This document shows positions 18,234 through 29,267 of a DNA stretch of 64,000 nucleotides, one piece after another; within the stretch, counting starts at the first letter, position 1, and each line of letters starts with the position of its first letter. Under the pieces are notes generated by a model. It was given only the letters and a program-made list of their open reading frames with translations, made no database searches and was not told the DNA's origin. The position numbers were made by a program, and so were the translations under genes. Source of the stretch: Xanthomonas indica. GTDB lineage: Bacteria; Pseudomonadota; Gammaproteobacteria; Xanthomonadales; Xanthomonadaceae. The stretch spans positions 3,518,501 to 3,582,500 of the forward strand of contig NZ_CP131914.1 of assembly GCF_040529045.1 (NCBI RefSeq), written 5' to 3'.

Positions 18234-19510
18234 GCCGGCACCGCCGGAATGCGCGCGGCCGGCGCCGTCGGTGCCGCGGGCAGCGCCGGTGCATCGCGCA
18301 GGCGCGGTGTCATCTGCCACAGGCAACCGCACACGAACCACCACAGCGCCGCGGTCTTGATCGAGAAGTAGCCGTTGGAGACCAGCAGGCTCAGCGAGAA
18401 CGCAAAGATCAGCAGGTTCTTGAACAACTGCCCTTCGATGGTGCGCATCAGCATCGCGAACGAATAGGCCAGCAGGAACGCCAGCACCAGCAGCACCGAC
18501 TGCGAGGAGATGAAGTAGGCGATGCCGCTGTCGAAGTAGCGGTACGGCTGGTCCATGTCCAGCCCCATCCACGCATCGGCGCTCATCCTGCGGATCGAAT
18601 CGACGGTGAAGAACACCCGCCCCAGCGTGGTGTCCTCGTAGCTCTGGATGCCCGAGGCCCACACCAGCAGCCACGCACCGCCCATCACCGCGAAGAAGAT
18701 CAAAAAGCCCAGGCGCTGGTCCATGCGCAGCAGCAACGGGCTCAGCAGCGCCATCATCACGCAGGTACCGGCGGCCAGGCGCCCGTCCGAGGCCACGATC
18801 AGGAAGCCGATCATCGCCACCGACGCGACGATCGCCCACGGCCGCATCCAGCGCCAGAAGGTCAGCAGGATGGCGGTGAAGAAGATGATGAAGTTGCCCA
18901 TCGTCACCGGCTCGATGAACACCGAGGAGGCGCGTGGCAGGTTCGACGACGGCAGGAAGTTGCGTGCGCCCGGGCGTGTCGCGCTGACGAACAGATTGCT
19001 GTCCTGGTTCCAGAAGCTCGACGCGCTGGCGCCGCGCGCATTGACGAAATAGCTCTTGGGGTTGACCACGTCGCCGTAGACCTTGGGCAGCGCCAGTTCG
19101 AACACCGCCACCAGCGACACCAGCAGCGCCATGCGCACGAACATGCGCGGCAACGAGCCGGTATAGGCGGCACCGAGCAGCAGGAAGGCAAACGGAATCA
19201 AGGCATCGCGGAAGAACTTCGGATCCAGCGACCAGGCCATGAACAGGCGCACCAGCATCAGCAGCGCCAGCAAGGCGATCCCGGTGAACACCATCGCCAT
19301 GCGCTTGCGGTCCAGCGCGCGCAGGCCGAGCAGGAAGCAGGCGGCATAGACCGCCAGTTCCACCACATAGGTCATCGCCGGGCTGACCCGGAACACCTTG
19401 GCGTTGATCACCGCCAGCACGAAGTTGTAGCCGATGGCGAACAGCAGCACGAGCTCGATCAGCAGGTTGCGGCGCTGCTCGCGCAGCGGCATGGCCGGCG
19501 CACTCAGCAT
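18230..19510 (-). CDS. gumE: GumE, xanthan polymerase (Wzy)
   Basis: 426 residues from the ATG at 19510 (MLSAPAMPLREQRRN); a start at the second Met (19492) is equally possible. It is a multispanning protein of about 11-12 helices with a large non-membrane loop in the middle containing FWNQDSNLFVSATRPGARN and SSNLPRASSVFIEPVTMGN, typical of GumE/Wzy. It should join pentasaccharide units in the periplasm. The C-terminal 30 residues are Ala/Pro-rich. It overlaps gumF by 4 bp and follows gumD after 178 bp. Confidence 0.92.
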   Translation of the reverse strand: MLSAPAMPLREQRRNLLIELVLLFAIGYNFVLAVINAKVFRVSPAMTYVVELAVYAACFLLGLRALDRKRMAMVFTGIALLALLMLVRLFMAWSLDPKFFRDALIPFAFLLLGAAYTGSLPRMFVRMALLVSLVAVFELALPKVYGDVVNPKSYFVNARGASASSFWNQDSNLFVSATRPGARNFLPSSNLPRASSVFIEPVTMGNFIIFFTAILLTFWRWMRPWAIVASVAMIGFLIVASDGRLAAGTCVMMALLSPLLLRMDQRLGFLIFFAVMGGAWLLVWASGIQSYEDTTLGRVFFTVDSIRRMSADAWMGLDMDQPYRYFDSGIAYFISSQSVLLVLAFLLAYSFAMLMRTIEGQLFKNLLIFAFSLSLLVSNGYFSIKTAALWWFVCGCLWQMTPRLRDAPALPAAPTAPAARIPAVPA

Positions 19511-19688
19511 GCGTACCTCGCTGCGATGGCGGCGCAGCGCGCGCCGCCCCTGCGGTGGACCGGCGCCAGGCACGGCGCCGGCGTGCGGCGCGCGATGCCG
19601 TTCGGCGTACGCAGGGCTGGAACGACGGCGACGCGGGGGCGACGCCGGCGCTGCTCACGGTCGGCGGGAAGAAAACGCATCGGGCGCA

Positions 19689-21149
19689 TCAGTAGGCGGT
19701 CTTCTGCCCGAGCACCTTGAACGCGGTCAGCACGATGATCCGCGTGTCCAGCCACAACGACCAGCGGCGGATGTAGTCCAGGTCGTACTGGATGCGCTTC
19801 TTCATCGTGCGCAGCTCCGGGGTCTCGCCGCGGAAGCCGTTGACCTGCGCCCAGCCGGTGATGCCAGGCTTGACGTAATGCCGCTGCATGTAGTGGTTGA
19901 TCAGCTTCTCGTAGTGGGTGTTGTGCTGCGCCGCGTGCGGACGCGGCCCCACCACCGACATGCTGCCGCCGAGCACGTTGAACAGCTGCGGCAACTCGTC
20001 CAGGCTGGTGCGGCGCAGGAACGCGCCGAAGCGGGTCACCCGGCTGTCGCCGCGCGTGGCCTGCACCACCACCTCGCTGGGCTCCTGCTGCACGCGCATG
20101 GAGCGGAACTTGTACATGTAGAACTCGCGCCCGCCCAGGCCGTGGCGGCGCTGGCGGAAGAACACCGGGCCCGGCGAGCTCAGCTTCACGCCCACCGCGA
20201 TCGCCAGCATCAGCGGCCACAGCATGGCCAGCGCGGCCAGGGCCACCAGCTTGTCCTGCAGCGCCTTGGCGACCACGAAGTAGGTGTTGCGATCCACCCC
20301 GCCCTGGCGCAGGTTGATCACCGGCACGTTGCCGATCTGGTCGCCGGACTGGTTGAGCATGCCGAAGTCGAACAGGTCCGGGATCAGCCGGACCTGGATC
20401 GGATAACGGTCCATGCGCTGCAGCAGCTGCTTGATGTGGTCGCGCTCGCCCAGCGGCAGCGAGATCCACACCTGCTCGACCTGGTGGTCGTCAAGGTAGT
20501 CGATCAGCGCGTCCGCGGTGCCCTCTCCGAGGCACTGCAGCCTCTGCGGATGGTCGGCCACCGACAGGTCGTAGTCGCTGCTGAAATAGCCCACCACCTG
20601 CATGCCCACCCAGGGGTTGCGGCTCAGGTAGTTGTGGATCTTCACCACCGGATGGCGCAGGCCGACCACCACCACCCGCTGCACGTCCACGCCTTCGGAG
20701 CGCAGGCGGTTGAGCACGCCGCGCACCACCGTGCGCGAGAGCAGCAGCGTCGCCAGGCTGGTGACGAACCAGGTGCCGATCCACAGCCGCGAGACCTGCT
20801 GGCCGAACTGCACCACGAAGGCGTGCACCGCGAACAGCGCGAACACGCCGCCGCAGGCCAGGCTCAGCACTAGCATCTCGCGCAGCAGGCCACGCCCGCG
20901 CCAGCTGCGGTACAGCGGGAACAGCGCGAAGCAGATCACCGCGTACAGCAGGGTGGTGCCGATCGCCACCCGATACGCCGGTTCCGGCATCCAGGTGCCG
21001 AACAGCAACCGGTGGGTCAGCAAGGCGCCGCCGACCATGACGGTCAGGTCGGACACGCGCAACAGGATGTCTGCCGCGGCCGCGTACTTGGACAGCATGC
21101 GCGGCGAGGAGGTCGTATAGGTGGCGCTACTCAGGTCTGCCAAAAGCAT
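19689..21149 (-). CDS. gumD: GumD, undecaprenyl-phosphate glucose-1-phosphate transferase
   Basis: 486 residues (484 in X. campestris). It starts xanthan assembly by putting Glc-1-P from UDP-Glc on polyprenyl phosphate. The start [17 protein letters not shown] matches the known protein. Four N-terminal helices come first, then a Rossmann-like middle domain ([20 protein letters not shown]). The C-terminal catalytic PNPT domain has [48 protein letters not shown] and [13 protein letters not shown]. An in-frame extension of 16 residues upstream exists but lacks support. Confidence 0.97.
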   Translation of the reverse strand: MLLADLSSATYTTSSPRMLSKYAAAADILLRVSDLTVMVGGALLTHRLLFGTWMPEPAYRVAIGTTLLYAVICFALFPLYRSWRGRGLLREMLVLSLACGGVFALFAVHAFVVQFGQQVSRLWIGTWFVTSLATLLLSRTVVRGVLNRLRSEGVDVQRVVVVGLRHPVVKIHNYLSRNPWVGMQVVGYFSSDYDLSVADHPQRLQCLGEGTADALIDYLDDHQVEQVWISLPLGERDHIKQLLQRMDRYPIQVRLIPDLFDFGMLNQSGDQIGNVPVINLRQGGVDRNTYFVVAKALQDKLVALAALAMLWPLMLAIAVGVKLSSPGPVFFRQRRHGLGGREFYMYKFRSMRVQQEPSEVVVQATRGDSRVTRFGAFLRRTSLDELPQLFNVLGGSMSVVGPRPHAAQHNTHYEKLINHYMQRHYVKPGITGWAQVNGFRGETPELRTMKKRIQYDLDYIRRWSLWLDTRIIVLTAFKVLGQKTAY

Positions 21150-21460
21150 GATCGGGATTCCTATCCAAACCCGGTCGATCGGCATGCGGGGGAACATGCG
21201 ACGCCGCCGGGCCTCGATTTCGCCTGCCTGTGGACCGCTGCGGCGCCTCCCTCGCCGACCCCAGGTCCACGGCAGCCCGTGACTACTTCAACAGAAGAAC
21301 GTCTTCGTACAACCGCGCTGGAAAATAATGGAGCACCTCATTGCCTAGCTGAACCACGAATCACCTCACTGAAGACTGTGCGTCGAACCGATGCCGATGT
21401 GTGCGTTGTGGCACGCGCTCGCGCACTGCGCGGTGCGGCGCGCCATGGCGCTGCGACATC
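21150..21460 (-). other. gumC-gumD intergenic region (311 bp), no gene
   Basis: No convincing ORF. This is the largest gap inside the gum cluster and is visibly less GC-rich in its middle (about 21280-21390). It could hold an internal promoter or a long gumD leader, but I cannot place -35/-10 boxes with confidence. Confidence 0.5.
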
Positions 21461-22897
21461 TCATGCCGAGGCCGCCGCCGCGGCTTCGGCTTCGCGGATG
21501 AAGTAGCGCACCAGCGCCACCGCTACCGCCAGGAACAGGCCGAACACGAAGGCCAGCGCCAGGCCGAGCAGCTTCTTCGGCGAGCTCGGCTTGCCCGGCA
21601 CATCGGCGCGGTCGACGATCGAAATGTTGTTGGTGCCCACGTTGCCGACCACGCCGATCTCCTTGTAGCGCTGCAGCAGCGCGTCGTAGAGCTGGCGGTT
21701 GGTATCGGCCTCGCGGCGCAGCATGGTGTAGCGGATGCTGCGGGTCTGCAGGTCCAGTTCGTCGTTCTTCAGGGCCGCGATGCGGTCGCTGAGCAGCGTC
21801 TCCTGCTGCCGCGCCGCCTCATAGTCGTTCTTCAGCGCGCTGCGGATATTGGCGATCTCGTTGGCGATCTGCCGCTTGGTCTCGGCGATCTGGTTCTGCA
21901 GGCGCTGCATTTCCGGGTAACCGGGCTGGAACGTGGCCAGCTTCTGCTGGTAGTCGGCGGTCAGCTTGGCCTGTTCGGTGCGCAGGCTCTGGATCAGCGG
22001 ACTGCTGACCACCTGCGGCAGGCCCATGCCGTCGCCGATGCCGGCCTGGCGCCAGGCCGCCTCGGCCTTGATCCGCGCATCCTGTGCCGCGGCCAGGCGC
22101 ACATTCAGCTCGCTCATGTTCTGCGTCGGCAGCGACGGCTTGTCCTCGCCCATCGACACGATCTGTTCCTGGCTGGAATAGTCGACCGCGTTCTTCTCCG
22201 ACTCCTCGACCTTGTCGCGCAGCTGCGCCAGGCGTTCGGACAGGTAGCGCGCAGCGAAGGAAGACGCCTGCAGGCGGCGTTCCTGGGTCGAGGCGATGAA
22301 CATCTTGGCGTAGGTGTTGGCCACGCGCGTGGCCAGCACGCGATCGGGGGAATCGAAGTTGATCCGCACCAGGCGCGAATCGCGGACCGGCTCGATGGTC
22401 AAGGCATCCAGCACCGGGCCGACCAGCGCATTCTCGGCCGCCGCGGCACGTGCCTGCGGCGTCGGCGCACGCCCGTCGCCGTTGTCCTGCAGCTTCTCCA
22501 GGGCTTCGTCGACCAGCGGCTTGAACGCCGGGGCCTCGGTCAGCTTGGCCTCGCGGATCACCTGCCGCGCCAGCGAACGGCTGCCGAGCAGTTCGTACTG
22601 GGTCTGGTAGAAGTCGCGATCCTGCGGCGATTCCACCGGCATCAGGTTGGCGACGTTGGCGACGTTGAGCGATTCGCGCTCGATCTGCAGCACGCTGGTG
22701 GCGCGGTACTTCGGCGTCATCAGCAGGATCACCAGCAGCGCCAGCAGCACTACGGCTCCGGTGATGCCGACGATCAGCCAACGCTGCCGGTACAGCGCAT
22801 TCCAGTAATCCAGCAGGCCGATGTCGGCCGGGCTCAGCGGGGCGCCCACGGGACGCGCATGCGACGCGGAGGCGGGAGGCAAGGTGGAGGCGCTCAT
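21461..22897 (-). CDS. gumC: GumC, polysaccharide co-polymerase (Wzc-like, no kinase domain)
   Basis: 478 residues. Helix 1 (about 41-60, LIVGITGAVVLLALLVILLM) and a second helix near the C-terminus (LLGLALAFVFGLFLAVAVALV) enclose a long periplasmic region. This carries Wzz features (TPKYRATSVLQIERES) and coiled coils (about 190-380). KPSSPKKLLGLALAFVFG just before helix 2 is the Pro-rich PCP motif. There is no Walker A tyrosine-kinase domain, as in known Xanthomonas GumC. It controls chain length and links polymerase to the GumB channel. The ATG overlaps the gumB stop by 4 bp. Confidence 0.95.
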   Translation of the reverse strand: MSASTLPPASASHARPVGAPLSPADIGLLDYWNALYRQRWLIVGITGAVVLLALLVILLMTPKYRATSVLQIERESLNVANVANLMPVESPQDRDFYQTQYELLGSRSLARQVIREAKLTEAPAFKPLVDEALEKLQDNGDGRAPTPQARAAAAENALVGPVLDALTIEPVRDSRLVRINFDSPDRVLATRVANTYAKMFIASTQERRLQASSFAARYLSERLAQLRDKVEESEKNAVDYSSQEQIVSMGEDKPSLPTQNMSELNVRLAAAQDARIKAEAAWRQAGIGDGMGLPQVVSSPLIQSLRTEQAKLTADYQQKLATFQPGYPEMQRLQNQIAETKRQIANEIANIRSALKNDYEAARQQETLLSDRIAALKNDELDLQTRSIRYTMLRREADTNRQLYDALLQRYKEIGVVGNVGTNNISIVDRADVPGKPSSPKKLLGLALAFVFGLFLAVAVALVRYFIREAEAAAAASA

Positions 22898-23586
22898 CGG
22901 TAGGCCCTCCAGACCATCACGAACGGGGTCAGTTGCACCACGGTGCGCAGCAGCACCAGCGCATCGGAGCGGTACACCACCACGATGTCGCCGCCGTAGA
23001 TCGCCGGGTCGGGCGCGGCACCCTTCTGGATATCGCGCAGGTCGAAACGCGCCAGCATCTTCTGTCCGCCGACGGTGCGGAACACCACCACGTTGCCGCG
23101 GCTGGCCACATCGCTGACGCCCTTGCCCAGCGCCAGTGCCTGCTGCAGGGTCAGCGCCGAGCCCTGGATGGGATAGATGCCCGGCTCGCTGACCGCGCCA
23201 GTGACCGTGACCCGGTTGCCGGTGAACTCGTCGACCAGCACCGACACCTGCGGGTTCTGCAGATAGCCGTTGCGGTAGCGATCGGCGATCTCCTTCTGCA
23301 GGGCGTTGACGCTGGAGCCGGCGGCCTTGACGTCGCCGATCAGCGGCAGCGAGATGCGGCCCTCATTGTCCACCCGCACCTGGCGCTCCAGGTCGTCGAC
23401 CTGGAACACCTTGACCGTGAGCAGGTCGCCCGGGCCAAGCAGGTATTCCGGCTTGCCCATGGACGCGGCAAGCGGATCGCCCGGCGGCAGATCCGACCGC
23501 ATTGCCGGCCCGCTGTTGCATGCCGACAGCAGCGCCAGGCAGAAAAGGGCCAGCGCCCAATGGAAGGTCACGGAGAGTTTACCCAT
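22894..23586 (-). CDS. gumB: GumB, outer-membrane polysaccharide export lipoprotein (OPX, Wza-like)
   Basis: 230 residues; first gene of the gum operon. The signal peptide ends in a lipobox L20-S21-A22-C23. The polysaccharide export (PES) domain follows (YLLGPGDLLTVKVFQVDDLE, NEGRISLPLIGDV, then GNRVTVTGAVSEPGIYPI), and the C-terminal segment VVVYRSDALVLLRTVVQLTPF lies where Wza forms its export helix. The chosen start, MGKLSVTFHW at 23586, gives a normal signal peptide; an upstream in-frame extension of 30 residues is Arg-rich and unlikely. Confidence 0.95.
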   Translation of the reverse strand: MGKLSVTFHWALALFCLALLSACNSGPAMRSDLPPGDPLAASMGKPEYLLGPGDLLTVKVFQVDDLERQVRVDNEGRISLPLIGDVKAAGSSVNALQKEIADRYRNGYLQNPQVSVLVDEFTGNRVTVTGAVSEPGIYPIQGSALTLQQALALGKGVSDVASRGNVVVFRTVGGQKMLARFDLRDIQKGAAPDPAIYGGDIVVVYRSDALVLLRTVVQLTPFVMVWRAYR

Positions 23587-24120
23587 GCGCGATGCTGATG
23601 CCCTCTGTCGATTGGTTTTCGAAGCGCCGCACTCGCCCAGCCGGCCAGGGTTCCGTCCCGGCCGGAGGATGATCACGGTGTCAATTCCTGCCCGGGACGA
23701 ATGGCCCTGGCCAACAGCGAAGCTTCGTGTTGCAACGCACTATGGCACAGCCATCTGCCGTCACCAAGGCGTTACCCGACATTTTTTTGACGCAGTAACA
23801 GGAGGGTTCAACTACATGTCCAGCGATTCAGCCTAGCAAGCATCCGTGAACGTTCCATCCACGTGATGTTAACGTGACCAATGTCAATGCATTGACGCTG
23901 CATCGCTCCCAGTTCTGGCGCGGCTTTGCGCTCCCGCGAGGCGGTCCCGGTGCGCCGGAATGGCGCACTCCCGCGGATTTTGTCTACGGCGACGCGCTCG
24001 GCCCCCGACCGGATGTTACAGATCGCCCTGTGTGGCGCCGCCGGCACGAATCGGGCAGCCGCATCTGATCCGCATGCCCGTTCACCGGCCGCGCGTCCGC
24101 CGGCCATCCAGCGCGGCCCG
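23587..24120 (-). promoter_or_regulatory. Upstream region of the gum operon
   Basis: About 530 bp without a supported gene between gumB and the tRNA-Pro terminator. It is clearly less GC-rich near 23700-23890 and should hold the main gum promoter, as in other xanthomonads. A leftward TTGACA hexamer is at 23882-23887 and gttaac at 23868-23873, but no convincing -10 lies at standard spacing, so the transcription start is not assigned. Confidence 0.5.
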
Positions 24121-24157
24121 AATAAAGAAAAAGGCCCATGTCGCGGACATGGGCCTT
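24121..24157 (-). terminator. Intrinsic terminator after tRNA-Pro
   Basis: A perfect 12-bp stem (aaggcccatgtc at 24131-24142 with gacatgggcctt at 24146-24157, loop gcg) is followed on the minus strand by a T-rich tract (TTTTTCTTTATT). It ends transcription of the tRNA/ihfA side and insulates gum. Confidence 0.9.
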
Positions 24158-24164
24158 CGAAAGA

Positions 24165-24241
24165 TGGTCGGGGTAGCCGGATTCGAACCGACGACCACTA
24201 GTCCCCCAGACTAGTGCGCTACCAGGCTGCGCTATACCCCG
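24165..24241 (-). tRNA. tRNA-Pro (anticodon GGG)
   Basis: A 77-nt cloverleaf on the minus strand with encoded CCA (24165-24167). The acceptor arm is CGGGGTA/TACCCCG, the anticodon stem CTAGT/ACTAG with loop CTGGGGG gives GGG, and the T arm contains GGTTCGAATCC. It lies between merR-ihfA and the gum cluster, a conserved Xanthomonas position. Confidence 0.97.
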
Positions 24242-24341
24242 GTGTGTTGCGTCTCCGCCGTCGTGGCGGACCCGCCTTGCGGCGAGCTGGCGATTATAGC
24301 GGGTTTGCGGCGGCCATTCCTAGCGGCAGCGGCGGCGCCAC

Positions 24342-24698
24342 TCAGCGCCGCAGCAATTGCAGGACTTCTTCCAGCTCCTGCCGCACCTGCTTGATGATCT
24401 GGTTGCTCAGCGCCGATTCCTGGCGGGCGCCCTCGCCTTCCAGGCGCAACCGCGCGCCGCCGATCGTATAGCCCTGTTCGTACAGCAGGCTGCGGATCTG
24501 CCGCACCATCAGCACGTCGTGGCGTTGGTAGTAGCGTCGGTTGCCGCGGCGCTTGACCGGTTCCAGGCTGGGGAATTCGGTTTCCCAATAGCGCAGCACG
24601 TGCGGCTTGACGTCGCACAGCTCGCTGACCTCACCGATGGTGAAGTAGCGCTTGGCCGGAATCGGCGGAAGTTCGCGGTTACTGCCCGGGTCCAGCAT
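24342..24698 (-). CDS. MerR-family transcriptional regulator
   Basis: 118 residues. The N-terminal winged helix ([20 protein letters not shown] then [19 protein letters not shown]) is followed by a short dimerisation helix with [22 protein letters not shown]. There are no cysteines in the C-terminus of the metal-sensing type, so no ligand can be named. Short MerR proteins of this kind follow ihfA in many gammaproteobacteria. The start lies inside the end of ihfA (20-bp overlap), so the two are co-translated. Confidence 0.93.
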   Translation of the reverse strand: MLDPGSNRELPPIPAKRYFTIGEVSELCDVKPHVLRYWETEFPSLEPVKRRGNRRYYQRHDVLMVRQIRSLLYEQGYTIGGARLRLEGEGARQESALSNQIIKQVRQELEEVLQLLRR

Positions 24699-24978
24699 AT
24701 GCCTCCACTCGCTCCTTGAGCTTCTGTCCGGGGCGGAAGGTCACCACCGTCCGCGCCGAAATCGGGATCTCTTCGCCGGTCTTGGGATTGCGGCCGGGCC
24801 GTTGGTTCTTGCGGCGCAGGTCGAAGTTGCCGAAACCGGACAGCTTCACCTGCCGCCCCTGCTCCAGCGCATCGCGCAGCACGTCGAAGAACGCATCGAC
24901 GAATTCCTTGGCCTCGCGCTTGTTCAGCCCGACTTCGTCGAACAACCGCTCGGCCATTTCCGCTTTGGTCAACGCCAT
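24679..24978 (-). CDS. ihfA: Integration host factor subunit alpha
   Basis: 99 residues, normal length. It begins [20 protein letters not shown], has [19 protein letters not shown] and [19 protein letters not shown] with the DNA-intercalating proline on the beta-arm, and ends at 24679. It bends DNA as a heterodimer with IhfB. It follows pheT by 23 bp in the classical pheST-ihfA order. Confidence 0.98.
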   Translation of the reverse strand: MALTKAEMAERLFDEVGLNKREAKEFVDAFFDVLRDALEQGRQVKLSGFGNFDLRRKNQRPGRNPKTGEEIPISARTVVTFRPGQKLKERVEAYAGPGQ

Positions 24979-25001
24979 TGCCCTGCTATCCCCTGTCCTT
25001 C

Positions 25002-27380
25002 TCAACCACGCATCCGCGCGTCGTGTTCCCGCGCCAGCGCGGCCACCGCATCGGCGACCACCGCCTCCACGTCGCGGTCTGTCAGAGTGCGCGTGTTGTC
25101 CTGCAAAATCAAGCCCATAGCGAGACTCTTGCAACCAGCCTCGACCCCCGCGCCAACGTAGCGGTCGAACAGCACCACCTCGCGCAGCAAGGGTCCCACC
25201 GCCGCGCGCACGCTGCGCGCCAGCGCCGCCCAGCTCACCGCGTCCGGCACCACGAAGGCCAGGTCGCGGCGCACCGACGGGTACCGCGACAGCTCGGCGG
25301 CACGCGGCAGGGCGCGCGCGGCCAGCGGCGCCAGGTCCAGCTCGAATGCCAGCACATCGACGTCGATCTGCATCGCCTGCAGCAGCCGCGGGTGCAGCTG
25401 GCCGATCCAGCCGATCCTCACGTCGTCGCGATAGACGTCGGCCGAGCGGGTCGGATGCGCGAACGGATGCGTCGACGGGCGGTAGTCCAGACGAGCGCCG
25501 GATGCCGCAGCCAAGGCCTCCAGGTCGCCCTTGAGGTCGTGGAAGTCGACCTTGCGCGCCGGCAGGCCCCACTGCAGGGCATCGGCATCACCACACACCG
25601 CGGCCGCCACCCGCTGGGTCTCGATCGGCGCGGCGCCGGCCTGCGCTGCCGCGGCGAACGCCTTGCCCAGCTCGAACAGGCGCACGCGCCCGGCCTGGCG
25701 CGCGGCGTTGCGACCCAGCGCGGCCACCAGCCCCGGCAACAGCGACGGACGCATCACTGCCAGCTCGGCGCTGAGCGGATTGGCCAGCGCCACGCGCCCG
25801 TCGTGCAGGCCCCATTGGTCCAGCAGCGCGGCATCGACGAAGGCGTAGTTGATGGTGTCCAGCAGGTCGCGGGCCAGCAGCTGCCGGCGCACGCTGCGCT
25901 CGTCCAGCTGGGTCTCGCTGTCCATGGCGATGCGGGTGGCGCCGCCGGGCAAGGTGGTCGGCAGGCGGTCGTAGCCGTGAATGCGCGCCAGTTCCTCGAT
26001 CAGGTCCTCTTCGATGGCGATGTCGAAGCGACGGCTCGGCGCGGTGACCTGCCAGCCATCGGCCGCGGCGGCCACGTCCATGCCCAGCGCGCGCAGGATG
26101 CGCTCCACGTCGGCATCGGCGATCTCGATGCCGAGCACGCGCAGGATGCGCGCGCGGCGCAACGCGATCGGCGCCGGCGTCGGCAGGAACGCCGGCAACT
26201 CGGCCTCGACCACCGGACCGGCACGCCCGCCGGCCAGCTCTAGCACCAATCGCGTGGCCAGTTCCAGCGCGTGCCGCGGCAGCGCCGGGTCCACGCCGCG
26301 CTCGAAGCGGTGGCCGGCATCGGTGTGCAGGCCGAGCTTGCGGCCGCGGCCCATGATCGCCGCCGGGGCGAAATGCGCGGCTTCCAGGAACACGTGCCGG
26401 GTGGTCTCGGTGACGCGGGTGGCGTGGCCGCCCATCAGCCCGGCCAGTGCCACCGGCCGATCGGCGTCGGTGACCAGCAGGAAGCCCGGATCCAGCGCGG
26501 CCTCGCGGCCATCGAGCAGGGTCAGGGTCTCGCCGGCGCGTGCGTGACGCACGCCGATCGGACCCTGCAACGTCTCCAGGTCGAAGGCATGCATCGGCTG
26601 CCCCAGTTCCAGCATCACGTACTGGGTGATGTCCACCAGCAGCGACACCGGACGCACGCCGCTGCGGCGCAGGCGCTCGGCCATCCACAGCGGCGTCTTC
26701 GCCGCCGGATCCAGGTCCTCGACCACGCGGCCGCAGTAACGCGGCGCATCGGCGCCCGCCTCCAGCGTCACCGGCAGCGTGCGCTCGCTGCTCACCGCGG
26801 CCGGCGTTACCACCAGCGGCAGCACGTCGCTGCCGCAGGCCGCGGCCACGTCGTAGGCGATGCCGCGCACGCCGAAGCAATCGGCGCGGTTGGGGGTGAG
26901 CTTGATCTCGATGCTGGCGTCGGGCAGGCCCAGATACTCGGTCAGCGCCTGGCCGATCGGCGCATCGTCGGGCAGTTCGAACAGGCCGGACGCGTCGCTG
27001 TCCAGGCCCAGTTCCTTGGCCGAGCAGAGCATGCCGTTGGACGCGACCCCACGCAGCTTGGCAGGCTTGATCGCGATGCCGCCGACCTGGGCGCCGACCA
27101 GCGCCAGCGGCGCGACCAGTCCTGCGCGCGCATTCGGCGCGCCGCAGACGATCTGCAGCAGCTCGCCCTGCCCGGCATCGACCCGGCACACCTGCAGCCG
27201 GTCGGCCTCGGGATGCGGCGCCGCCTCGACGATCCGCGCCACCACCACCTGCTGCAGGCCGTCGCCGAGCGGCACGACCTCCTCGACCTCAAGGCCGATG
27301 GCGGTCAGGGTCGCGGTGAGCTGCTCACGCGAGGCCTGGGTCGGAACGTGGCTGCGCAGCCAGTTTTCGCTGAATTTCAT
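25002..27380 (-). CDS. pheT: Phenylalanyl-tRNA synthetase beta subunit
   Basis: 792 residues, full-length. Domains in order: N-terminal [14 protein letters not shown], tRNA-binding OB-like domain (about 40-150), B3/B4 editing domain (about 210-390), B5 (about 400-475) with [15 protein letters not shown] before it, the catalytic-like core, and the C-terminal FDX-ACB anticodon-binding domain ([18 protein letters not shown]). It forms an alpha2-beta2 enzyme with PheS. Confidence 0.98.
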   Translation of the reverse strand: MKFSENWLRSHVPTQASREQLTATLTAIGLEVEEVVPLGDGLQQVVVARIVEAAPHPEADRLQVCRVDAGQGELLQIVCGAPNARAGLVAPLALVGAQVGGIAIKPAKLRGVASNGMLCSAKELGLDSDASGLFELPDDAPIGQALTEYLGLPDASIEIKLTPNRADCFGVRGIAYDVAAACGSDVLPLVVTPAAVSSERTLPVTLEAGADAPRYCGRVVEDLDPAAKTPLWMAERLRRSGVRPVSLLVDITQYVMLELGQPMHAFDLETLQGPIGVRHARAGETLTLLDGREAALDPGFLLVTDADRPVALAGLMGGHATRVTETTRHVFLEAAHFAPAAIMGRGRKLGLHTDAGHRFERGVDPALPRHALELATRLVLELAGGRAGPVVEAELPAFLPTPAPIALRRARILRVLGIEIADADVERILRALGMDVAAAADGWQVTAPSRRFDIAIEEDLIEELARIHGYDRLPTTLPGGATRIAMDSETQLDERSVRRQLLARDLLDTINYAFVDAALLDQWGLHDGRVALANPLSAELAVMRPSLLPGLVAALGRNAARQAGRVRLFELGKAFAAAAQAGAAPIETQRVAAAVCGDADALQWGLPARKVDFHDLKGDLEALAAASGARLDYRPSTHPFAHPTRSADVYRDDVRIGWIGQLHPRLLQAMQIDVDVLAFELDLAPLAARALPRAAELSRYPSVRRDLAFVVPDAVSWAALARSVRAAVGPLLREVVLFDRYVGAGVEAGCKSLAMGLILQDNTRTLTDRDVEAVVADAVAALAREHDARMRG

Positions 27381-27387
27381 TGGGGAG

Positions 27388-27495
27388 CCGGGATTGGGAA
27401 TTCGGGATTGGGGATTCGTAAGAGCGGGTCAAGCGAGATCCGGAAGCAGCGTGGACCCGCTTTCGCGAATCCCCAATCCCGAATCCCGAATCCCC
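27388..27495. repeat. Long inverted repeat of GGGATTC units between pheT and pheS
   Basis: Left arm 27389-27429 (ccgggattgggaattcggga...gagcgggtc) and right arm 27453-27494 (gacccgctttcgcgaatccc...) are nearly complementary over about 40 bases with a 23-base loop. The arms are built from gggattcggga/ggggattcg units. This looks like an intergenic palindromic (REP/BIME-like) element; a single-arm copy is at 29483-29507. In the polycistronic mRNA it would be a very stable hairpin between pheS and pheT. Confidence 0.8.
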
Positions 27496-27499
27496 GCCC

Positions 27500-28507
<1,008 letters not shown>

Positions 28508-28594
28508 TCACTGCTCCGGCCGAACCGCGGCCACCGTGTCCCGCCGATGCGGGACCTCACACCTACCCGGCGGGCATCCCGCATCGGGACGCCC

Positions 28595-28683
28595 AAAAAC
28601 GCAAAAGGGGAAGGACTTGCGCCCTTCCCCCTGCATGCCTGCGATTGCTCCCGCCGAAACCCCGCACATGGACGTGCGGGTTT
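28595..28683 (-). promoter_or_regulatory. Attenuator-like leader of pheS-pheT-ihfA
   Basis: On the minus strand two hairpins precede pheS. The first pairs 28674-28683 (gtgcgggttt) with 28657-28667 (one bulged base). The second is a terminator: ggggaagg 28607-28614 with ccttcccc 28623-28630, followed by T-runs at 28603-28606 and 28595-28599. A 42-codon ORF (28508-28636) starts just before the terminator and contains SFPFCVF, but its Phe codons come from the T-tract itself. Evidence for a Phe leader peptide is therefore weak. Confidence 0.6.
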
Positions 28684-28699
28684 CTGCGGGGACTCGCAC

Positions 28700-29059
28700 T
28701 TATGCCGCCAGCGCGCCCTTCGCCTTCTCCGCCAGGGCGGCAAAGCCCTGCGCGTCGTGCACGGCGATGTCCGCCAGCACCTTGCGGTCGAGGGTGATGC
28801 CGGCCTTGAGTAGGCCGTTCATGAAGCGGCTGTAGCTCATGCCGTTGATGCGGGCCGCCGCATTGATGCGGGTGATCCACAGCGAACGGAAATTGCGCTT
28901 CTTCTGCTTGCGGCCGATGTAGGCGTACTGCTGCGCCTTGATCACCGCCTGCTTGGCGACGCGGAAGACCTTGCGACGGGCGTTGTAGTAGCCCTTGGCG
29001 AGGTTCAGAACTTTCTTGTGACGACGGCGCGCCTGGACGCCACGCTTGACTCGAGCCAT
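28700..29059 (-). CDS. rplT: 50S ribosomal protein L20
   Basis: 119 residues: [20 protein letters not shown] at the start, then [17 protein letters not shown] and [17 protein letters not shown], all conserved. L20 is an early 23S-binding assembly protein. It stands in the classical infC-rpmI-rplT order, 10 bp after rpmI. Confidence 0.99.
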   Translation of the reverse strand: MARVKRGVQARRRHKKVLNLAKGYYNARRKVFRVAKQAVIKAQQYAYIGRKQKKRNFRSLWITRINAAARINGMSYSRFMNGLLKAGITLDRKVLADIAVHDAQGFAALAEKAKGALAA

Positions 29060-29069
29060 GGTTCAGTCC

Positions 29070-29267
29070 TCAGAGGTAGGGAAGCATACGATCCAGACGG
29101 CCTGCGTCCTCGGCACGGACGTGGTTCGTCTGCCGCAGGTTGCGCTTCCGCTTGGTCGCTTTCTTGGTGAGGATGTGGCTACGGTTGGCGTGGCCGGCCT
29201 TGTACTTGCCGGAGGCGGTCTTGCGGAAACGCTTGGCCGCCGCCCGGTTGGTCTTGATCTTGGGCAT
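29070..29267 (-). CDS. rpmI: 50S ribosomal protein L35
   Basis: 65 residues, very basic, [20 protein letters not shown] at the start and [16 protein letters not shown] in the middle. Normal length for the family. It follows infC after an unusually long 375-bp spacer. Confidence 0.99.
   Translation of the reverse strand: MPKIKTNRAAAKRFRKTASGKYKAGHANRSHILTKKATKRKRNLRQTNHVRAEDAGRLDRMLPYL

Noticed and set aside
23815-23835. Tiny plus-strand ORF after aggaggg
   Set aside because: Six codons only, no conserved context; the purine-rich run is not evidence enough.
28508-28636. 42-codon ORF MQGEGRKSFPFCVFG as a Phe leader peptide
   Set aside because: Its Phe codons coincide with the terminator T-tract, so the signal is explained by the terminator; kept only as a weak possibility under the attenuator entry.
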